The position numbers and the translations under genes were made by a program. Source: CAYLZO01 sp964387775 (GTDB taxonomy: Bacteria; Chloroflexota; Anaerolineae; JAAYZQ01). Taken from it: a stretch of 16,817 bases of DNA. Numbering within the stretch: the first letter of the stretch is position 1; every line of letters starts with the position of its first letter. Of the stretch, positions 12,839 to 16,817 are shown piece by piece. The stretch lies in the NCBI GenBank assembly GCA_964387775.1, contig CAYLZO010000106.1, positions 1 to 16,817 on the forward strand, written 5' to 3'. The notes beneath the pieces are model-generated. The model was not told the origin of the DNA. It made no database searches and was given only the letters and a program-made list of their open reading frames with translations.

Positions 12839-13540
12839 TTACTCGTCGTCTTCTGAAGGCTGGTCCTCGTCGACGTCGCCGGCCTCGTCGGCTTCAAGAT
12901 CGGCGGGTTCTTCTTGGCTTGGCTCAGTGTCTTCAGGCGCTTCAGCTTCAGCTTCTTCGCCCTCTTTTTCTTCAGCGGCTTCCTCAGCCTCCGTCAGTTC
13001 TCCCTCCTCCTCTGGGGCCTCTTCTTCAGCCTCAGGGGGCTCCTCTTCCGCCGGAGCTTCCTCTTCCGCTTCTTCTTCTTCGACCTCGGCCTCTTCTTCT
13101 TCCTCAGCGGCTTCCTCTGCCTCCACTGGAGCTTCTTCGACCTCGGCCTCTCCTTCCTCGAGCTCTTCTTCTGGCGCTTCTTCCTCCACCTCGGCTTCGA
13201 TCTCGGCCTCTTCCTCGGCCGCTTCCTCCGCCTTGGCCGCTGCGAGCTGCTCCAGGATCTCCTCAATCGAAACTTCGCCCCGCCTTACCACCGCGGCCTG
13301 AGACATGATACCCGCTTTGTCCAGTATCCGTTTGACGGCGGCTGATGGCTGAGCCCCTACGCTGAGCCAATACAACGCTCTCTGTGCGTCCACTTCGGTG
13401 GTAGGCGGCTCGGTGCGAGGGTTGTAGAACCCAATCGTCTCAATGAACCGGCCGTCCCGTGGCGCCCGGGAATCGGTCACCACGACCCGGTAATGGGGCT
13501 GTTTTTTGGCGCCTACTCGGCGTAATCTGATCTTGACCAT
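12839..13540 (-). CDS. rpsP: 30S ribosomal protein S16 with long hyperacidic C-terminal extension
   Basis: S16 binds 16S rRNA early in small-subunit assembly. Residues 1-88 are a complete S16 domain: KIRLRRVGAKKQPHYRVVVT (3-22), APRDGRFIETIGFYNPRTEP (26-45), ALYWLSVGAQPSAAVKRILD (55-74). The usual protein is about 80-100 aa, but this one is 233 aa. Residues 101-233 are almost entirely Glu, Ala, Asp and Pro, with just two lysines (K103 and K192). A helical joining segment (VSIEEILEQLAAAKAEE) connects the two. The tail should carry a very large negative charge and be disordered or helical. The ATG at 13540 follows AAGGAGGAG with a rather long spacing of about 10 bases. The gene follows ffh by 79 bases and precedes the KH gene. 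The tail's role is unknown. Confidence 0.95.
   Translation of the reverse strand: MVKIRLRRVGAKKQPHYRVVVTDSRAPRDGRFIETIGFYNPRTEPPTTEVDAQRALYWLSVGAQPSAAVKRILDKAGIMSQAAVVRRGEVSIEEILEQLAAAKAEEAAEEEAEIEAEVEEEAPEEELEEGEAEVEEAPVEAEEAAEEEEEAEVEEEEAEEEAPAEEEPPEAEEEAPEEEGELTEAEEAAEEKEGEEAEAEAPEDTEPSQEEPADLEADEAGDVDEDQPSEDDE
12842..13231 (-). repeat. Low-complexity GAA/GAG/GCN-rich tract coding the S16 tail
   Basis: This stretch codes residues 104-233 of S16. Minus-strand codons are mostly GAA, GAG and GCN, so the plus strand is strongly pyrimidine-rich, and imperfect copies of motifs such as CAGCGGCTTCCTC recur (near 12976 and 13108). The pattern suggests expansion by slippage or unequal recombination followed by drift. 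Confidence 0.7.
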
Positions 13541-13619
13541 GCTCTCTCGGCTCCTCCTTCTAGTCTGGCTAGTCCTGAGTTTGTAGCCACGCTGATTTGT
13601 ATTCCCTTCCCTTGTTCGT

Positions 13620-14972
13620 CTATCGGTCCATTCCGCCCAACATGGACATGATCCCCCGCATGCCGCCCCGGCCGCGCTTTCCGGCGCCGGTGAGCTGTTT
13701 GATCATGCGCTGCATCTGGCGGAACTGGGACAGCAGATCGTTGATCTCCATCACAGTTCTTCCTGAGCCCTTGGCGATCCGCCGCTTGCGGCTGGCGTTG
13801 ATGATCTTGGGATTGCGCCGCTCCTCGGGCGTCATGGAATAGATGATCGCTTCGATGGCCGTCATCTGCTGATCGGTCACCTCCGGCGACATGTCCCGCG
13901 TCACTTGGGACATACCGGGCAGCATGTCCAACAATTGGCTGAGCGGCCCCATCTTTTTCAACTGCTGGAGTTGCTCCAAAAAATCCTCCAGGTCGAACTC
14001 GCCCTTGACCAGCTTCTGGCCCATCTTGAGGGCCTGCTCCTGGTCCACGACCTCCTGGGCCTTTTCGATGGCCGTCAGCACGTCGCCCATGCCCAGGATG
14101 CGGCTGGCCAGCCGATCCGGGTAAAAGACCTCCAGCGCATCGGTCTTTTCGCCGACGCCCAGGAACTTGATGGGCACCCCCGTCACCGAGCGGACCGAGA
14201 TGGCCGCTCCGCCGCGGGCGTCGCCGTCCACCTTGGTCAGGACCAGGCCCGTGATGCCCACCCGCTGGTTGAACTCGTCGGCCACCCGCACGGCGTCCTG
14301 GCCGGTCATGGCGTCCACCACCAGGAGCACCTCCTGGGGGTTGGTACGGGCCTTGACCTCTTCCAGCTCGCGCATCATCTGGTCGTCGATGTGCAGGCGG
14401 CCGGCCGTGTCCATGAGCACGGCGCTGTAGGCTGCCTCGCGGGCGTGCTTGACCGCGTTGGCGCAGATCTGGGGCGGGGCGACCTGGGTCCCCTCGCTGT
14501 GAACCGGGATGTCGAGCTGCCTGCCGAGCACCTCCAACTGGGTGATGGCTGCCGGGCGATAGGTGTCCCCGGCGACCATCAGCGGCCGCTGCCCGCTCTT
14601 GCGCAAGTTCAGCGCCAGCTTGGCCGCCGTCGTCGTCTTGCCCGAACCTTGCAGGCCCACCAGCATGATGACGTGGGGCGTCGGCCCCGACAGGTCCAGC
14701 CGGGCCGACTCGCCCAGCGTGGCGATCAACTCCTCGTTGACGATCTTGACCACCTGCTGGGCCGGTGTGAGGCTTTTCATCACCTCGGCGCCCACGGCCC
14801 GCTCGCGGACGCGTTTGATAAAGTCCTTGACGACTTTGAAGTTGACGTCCGCTTCGAGCAGGGCCAGCCGAACCTCCCGCAGCGCGGCGTCTACGTCTGC
14901 TTCGCTGAGCTTGCCGCGGTTGGAAAGCTGGCTAAAAACACCTTGTAGCTTGTCTGACAGGTTCTCAAACAA
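13620..14972 (-). CDS. ffh: Signal recognition particle GTPase Ffh (SRP54)
   Basis: Ffh binds SRP RNA and signal sequences and delivers ribosome-nascent chains to FtsY at the membrane. The protein is 450 aa, a normal length. The N domain covers residues 1-90 (MFENLSDKLQGVFSQL; ALLEADVNFKVVK). The G domain has GLQGSGKTTTAAKLA (106-120), DTYRPAA (136-142), DTAGRLHIDD (188-197), TKVDGDARGGAA (246-257) and the GVGEK closing motif (272-276). The Met-rich M domain covers about 320-450 with the SRP RNA-binding stretch INASRKRRIAKGSG and a C-terminal Gly/Met-rich tail. The start is a TTG at 14972. It is the only start codon giving the conserved N-terminus, since a stop closes the frame four codons upstream. 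It heads the ffh-rpsP-KH-rimM cluster with its own promoter at 15015-15043. Confidence 0.97.
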   Translation of the reverse strand: MFENLSDKLQGVFSQLSNRGKLSEADVDAALREVRLALLEADVNFKVVKDFIKRVRERAVGAEVMKSLTPAQQVVKIVNEELIATLGESARLDLSGPTPHVIMLVGLQGSGKTTTAAKLALNLRKSGQRPLMVAGDTYRPAAITQLEVLGRQLDIPVHSEGTQVAPPQICANAVKHAREAAYSAVLMDTAGRLHIDDQMMRELEEVKARTNPQEVLLVVDAMTGQDAVRVADEFNQRVGITGLVLTKVDGDARGGAAISVRSVTGVPIKFLGVGEKTDALEVFYPDRLASRILGMGDVLTAIEKAQEVVDQEQALKMGQKLVKGEFDLEDFLEQLQQLKKMGPLSQLLDMLPGMSQVTRDMSPEVTDQQMTAIEAIIYSMTPEERRNPKIINASRKRRIAKGSGRTVMEINDLLSQFRQMQRMIKQLTGAGKRGRGGMRGIMSMLGGMDR

Positions 14973-15014
14973 AGTTCTTACTCACTTTGACTCATTTCCC
15001 CGGTCCGAGCCTAT

Positions 15015-15043
15015 ATTCTATGACAGAAGAGCGTTTTCGTCAA
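15015..15043 (-). promoter_or_regulatory. Sigma-70 type promoter of the ffh cluster
   Basis: On the minus strand, TTGACG (15043-15038) and TAGAAT (15020-15015) are exactly 17 bases apart. The transcription start should be near 15008, giving a leader of about 36 bases before the TTG start of ffh. The two hexamers are the same as those of the divergent promoter at 15110-15138. Confidence 0.78.
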
Positions 15044-15109
15044 ACCCCGGGGCGGGGCTCGCCGAGAGCCACGGCGAAAAAACTGGGGTTCCTCTCTGCG
15101 CATTTGGAC

Positions 15110-15138
15110 TTGACGGCAGACAAGTTGCCTGATAGAAT
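15110..15138 (+). promoter_or_regulatory. Sigma-70 type promoter of the response regulator/lipase unit
   Basis: TTGACG (15110-15115) and TAGAAT (15133-15138) are exactly 17 bases apart. The expected transcription start is near 15145, leaving a leader of about 95 bases. That leader contains a small perfect hairpin (GGAGGG, loop GTTT, CCCTCC; 15158-15173). It diverges from the ffh promoter, with 66 bases between the two -35 boxes. Confidence 0.78.
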
Positions 15139-15239
15139 GGGCTTGGGCGGCTCGAATGGAGGGGTTTCCCTCCCGCTCAGAATCCAAGGTAGACTGAGAA
15201 ACGGGGACTTCTGTTTGCTCGACAAGGGAGAAAGGGGCC

Positions 15240-15644
15240 GTGGTGCAGCAAATCCTCGTCGTGGACGATGAACCACATATCTGTTATATGATCCAGAGTG
15301 TGCTCCGCGAGGAGCAGTATGGCGTGGAAACGGCCGGGTCCGCCATGGAAGCCCTGGCCAAGCTGGAGAAGAATCCCTTTGACCTTGCTATCGTGGACCT
15401 CTGCCTGCCCGACCTTACGGGTTTGGACCTGGCCGAGGCGATCCGTTACCTCGATCCGGGAACGCCCGTGATCCTGATCACGGCTTACGGAACCCCCGCC
15501 TTTGAGATGATCGCCTCGCATCCGGCCATTTCACACTATATCCACAAGCCCTTTGTCCTCGACCGGCTGCTGAAAATGGTGCGGGACAGCCTGCCCCGGC
15601 GGACCGAGCCGGGCAACGGTCAGCCCAGGGCCAGGAATCCTTGA
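15240..15644 (+). CDS. Receiver-only response regulator
   Basis: The 134-aa protein is a single CheY-like receiver domain with no DNA-binding or enzymatic output domain. Phosphorylation by a histidine kinase, not present here, should switch its binding to a partner. The conserved residues are all present: acidic pair D9-D10 (ILVVDDEPH, 5-13), phosphoacceptor D53 (AIVDLCLPDLTG), T81 (ILITAYGTP) and K103 (YIHKPF). The last 20 residues are a polar, probably disordered tail. The start is a GTG at 15240, with GGGAGAAAGGGG just upstream; a second GTG at 15243 would shorten it by one residue. Its promoter is at 15110-15138. The lipase gene follows after 25 bases, so the two are probably co-transcribed; whether the regulator acts on the lipase is unknown. 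Confidence 0.93.
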   Translation: MVQQILVVDDEPHICYMIQSVLREEQYGVETAGSAMEALAKLEKNPFDLAIVDLCLPDLTGLDLAEAIRYLDPGTPVILITAYGTPAFEMIASHPAISHYIHKPFVLDRLLKMVRDSLPRRTEPGNGQPRARNP

Positions 15645-15669
15645 TCCCATCCCAGGGCTGGAAGGTGCG

Positions 15670-16104
15670 ATGAACGCCCAACGTGACAAGATCGCTTTGG
15701 TTCTGGCCGGCGGTGGCTTGGCCGGCGCCGTGTACGAGATCGGCGCCCTGCGGGCCATCGACGACCGGTTGGTGGACCGCACGGTCAACGATTTCGACAT
15801 CTATGTGGGGACGAGCGCCGGGTCGTTGGTGGCCTCCGGCCTGGCCAATGGGCTGAGCCCCGAGGCCATGCTCCAGCTCTTTGAGGGGGAGCATCCCGAG
15901 ACTCGCCGGGTGGAGCCGGGCACCATCTTTCGCTTCAATACGCCCGAATTCCTGTGCCGGAGCGTAACCCTGCCCCGGACGTTGCTCAACGCCGGCTCGC
16001 ACTATTTCCGCCACCTCGACGACATGACCGTATTCGACCTCATCTGGTCCCTCTCCAAAGCGCTACCCTTCGAACTATTGTCGGTGCACGCGGCAATAGC
16101 TTGA
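15670..16104 (+). CDS. Patatin-like phospholipase, truncated at the 3' end
   Basis: Patatin-like proteins are Ser-Asp dyad lipid acyl hydrolases. The 144-aa reading frame has the oxyanion loop LAGGGLAGAVYEIG (12-25) and the nucleophile elbow GTSAGS (48-53, Ser at 51) in correct order. Family members usually run to about 250-400 aa, and the catalytic Asp (in a D-G-A/G motif) should come later; it is absent here. The frame reads convincingly to about FDLIWSLSKALP and then ends in a short unrelated tail (SVHAAIA) where the sequence meets the opposing acyltransferase gene. A 65-base overlap with that gene and a hairpin at 16075-16099 mark the break. The ATG has GGAAGG 4 bases upstream. As it stands the product should be inactive: a pseudogene fragment, or the product of a mis-joined sequence. 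Confidence 0.8.
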   Translation: MNAQRDKIALVLAGGGLAGAVYEIGALRAIDDRLVDRTVNDFDIYVGTSAGSLVASGLANGLSPEAMLQLFEGEHPETRRVEPGTIFRFNTPEFLCRSVTLPRTLLNAGSHYFRHLDDMTVFDLIWSLSKALPFELLSVHAAIA

Positions 16105-16817
16105 CCCCTCCATCGGCCACCAGCAGGGCGTCGAGGGCGGCCTGGGCTTCGTCCAGCTTGGCGGCGAGATCTCTGACGCTCGGCGCGGCCTGCGGCGCCC
16201 GGGCGGCAGCCAGCAACACGTCGAACTCGGCGTGGAAGGCGTCGACGATGGTCTCCGGGTCGGGCACCAGCCTCTCGTCGGTGATGACGCCCAGCCACAC
16301 CCGCCCCGCGTAGCTCAGAATGCTGACCCCCATCCCCAGCTTGCCCGACTGCGGCACCCAGAACATCAACGAATCGAGGGGCGCGCCGGCCAGGTAGAGC
16401 GAGATCGGCGGCCCCTTGACGTTGGTCATCACCGCCGTGCCCTTGGTGCCAAAGACGTTGACCACCACGTCCTGGATGGCCTCCGGGCTCAGGCCGATGC
16501 CGTTGAGGATGCCAAAGGCCACCGGCGCCTCCAGCGAGCCCTTGAGCCCGTCCATGCGCCGCCGCAGCTCGGCCAGGCGCTCGATGGGGTCGGCAATGCC
16601 CACCGGCAGCGACAAAAAGACCAGGCCGAACTTGTTGCCCAGCTCGTGCTCGGTGCCCGGCTCGCGCAGATTGACGGGCACCACGGCGCGCACGTTCAGG
16701 CCGTCCACCGGCTGGTCGCGGCCCAGCAAGTAGCGGCGCAGGCCGCCGCTCGTGGCCGCCAGCAGCACGTCGTTGACCGTGCCCTCCAGCGCCTTGCACA
16801 CCCGCTTGACGTCCGCC
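16040..16817 (-). CDS. WS/DGAT family acyltransferase, C-terminal part (5' partial)
   Basis: Wax ester synthase/diacylglycerol acyltransferases join fatty acyl-CoA to alcohols or diacylglycerol. The frame is open to the right edge, and the catalytic HHxxxDG motif would lie beyond it. What is visible is the C-terminal domain: ALEGTVNDVLLAATSGGLRR near the edge, then VRAVVPVNLRE, ELGNKFGLVFLSLPVG, AVMTNVKGPPISLYLAGAPL and GVSILSYAGRVWLGVITDE. These are the standard landmarks of this half. The end holds a coiled helix (AAKLDEAQAALDALLVADGG) after which the last 20 or so residues (KLLPRAPTIVRRVALWRGTR) do not look like family sequence and lie on the reverse complement of the patatin gene. The true C-terminus was therefore probably altered at the junction near 16075-16100. 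Both this enzyme and the lipase act on lipids, so they may have been neighbours originally. Confidence 0.88.
   Translation of the reverse strand, partial: ADVKRVCKALEGTVNDVLLAATSGGLRRYLLGRDQPVDGLNVRAVVPVNLREPGTEHELGNKFGLVFLSLPVGIADPIERLAELRRRMDGLKGSLEAPVAFGILNGIGLSPEAIQDVVVNVFGTKGTAVMTNVKGPPISLYLAGAPLDSLMFWVPQSGKLGMGVSILSYAGRVWLGVITDERLVPDPETIVDAFHAEFDVLLAAARAPQAAPSVRDLAAKLDEAQAALDALLVADGGVKLLPRAPTIVRRVALWRGTR
16075..16099. other. Hairpin at the lipase/acyltransferase junction
   Basis: CTATTGTCG and CGGCAATAG form a 9-bp stem (one G-T pair) around a 7-base loop. It sits exactly where the lipase reading stops looking like patatin and where the opposing acyltransferase reading stops looking like WS/DGAT. 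No T-run follows on either strand. A fold-back structure at such a join suits an inversion breakpoint or a chimeric assembly; it could also serve as a weak bidirectional end for the two converging genes. Confidence 0.5.

Noticed and set aside
12483..13301. Serine-rich plus-strand open frame opposite the S16 tail
   Set aside because: Poly-Ser arises from reading the reverse of GAA/GAG/GCN repeats. No ribosome site or matching context was found, and the S16 gene explains the sequence.
13905..14948. Plus-strand open frame of 347 codons opposite ffh
   Set aside because: Antisense to a complete Ffh with all GTPase motifs; product shows no domain features.
14973..15276. Small open frames on both strands across the ffh/response regulator gap
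   Set aside because: They overlie the two divergent promoters and the leader, lack ribosome sites, and their products look random. I also looked for a tRNA or SRP RNA here and saw none.
1..16817. CRISPR arrays, insertion sequences, phage genes, attachment sites
   Set aside because: No spaced direct repeats, transposase-like proteins, terminal inverted repeats or integrase motifs were seen in any region.

Overview
The window is GC-rich and densely packed, with almost no non-coding DNA: the longest gene-free stretch is 267 bases, at 14973-15239. The gene set points to a Chloroflexota bacterium, probably of Anaerolineae type. The signs are an LCP protein on a Thr-Pro stalk, a topoisomerase I with an N-terminal four-cysteine module, a ribosomal protein S16 with a very long acidic tail, and several large membrane-anchored proteins of unknown role. 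The taxon is an inference from gene style; there is no rRNA or tRNA here.

Layout. Positions 2-1781 (+) hold the 3' part of an LCP (LytR-CpsA-Psr) cell-wall protein and a 174-aa protein built from two similar halves. Positions 1798-5211 (-) hold two membrane-anchored proteins: a degenerate PP2C-like domain joined through one membrane helix to a propeller-like domain, and a 336-aa protein with two membrane segments. The second has its own promoter (TTGCTG-17-TACAAT) overlapped by a perfect inverted repeat.

Positions 5348-11877 (-) form one tightly coupled operon read as dprA, manC, two unrecognised small genes, topA, and an M24 peptidase. From manC onward every gene overlaps the next by 4 to 23 bases. 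A consensus-like promoter (TTGACA-17-TATCCT) lies just before dprA. The two small genes use noticeably more A/T-ending codons than their neighbours and look like an inserted two-gene module.

Positions 11992-14972 (-) are the conserved translation and secretion cluster ffh, rpsP, khpA-like, rimM. The usual next genes, trmD and rplS, are missing; dprA follows instead. ffh diverges from a two-gene + strand unit, a receiver-only response regulator and a patatin-like lipase, across a region with two mirrored promoters that share the same hexamers (TTGACG-17-TAGAAT).

The lipase stops early at 16104. It runs head-on into the 3' end of an oppositely oriented WS/DGAT acyltransferase gene that leaves the window at its 5' end. 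A 9-bp hairpin sits exactly at this junction, which looks like a rearrangement breakpoint or an assembly join.

The best candidates for something new are the two-gene islet at 8680-9605, the pseudo-phosphatase/propeller membrane protein, the duplicated 174-aa protein, and the lipase/acyltransferase junction. No CRISPR array, insertion sequence, phage gene or RNA gene was seen.
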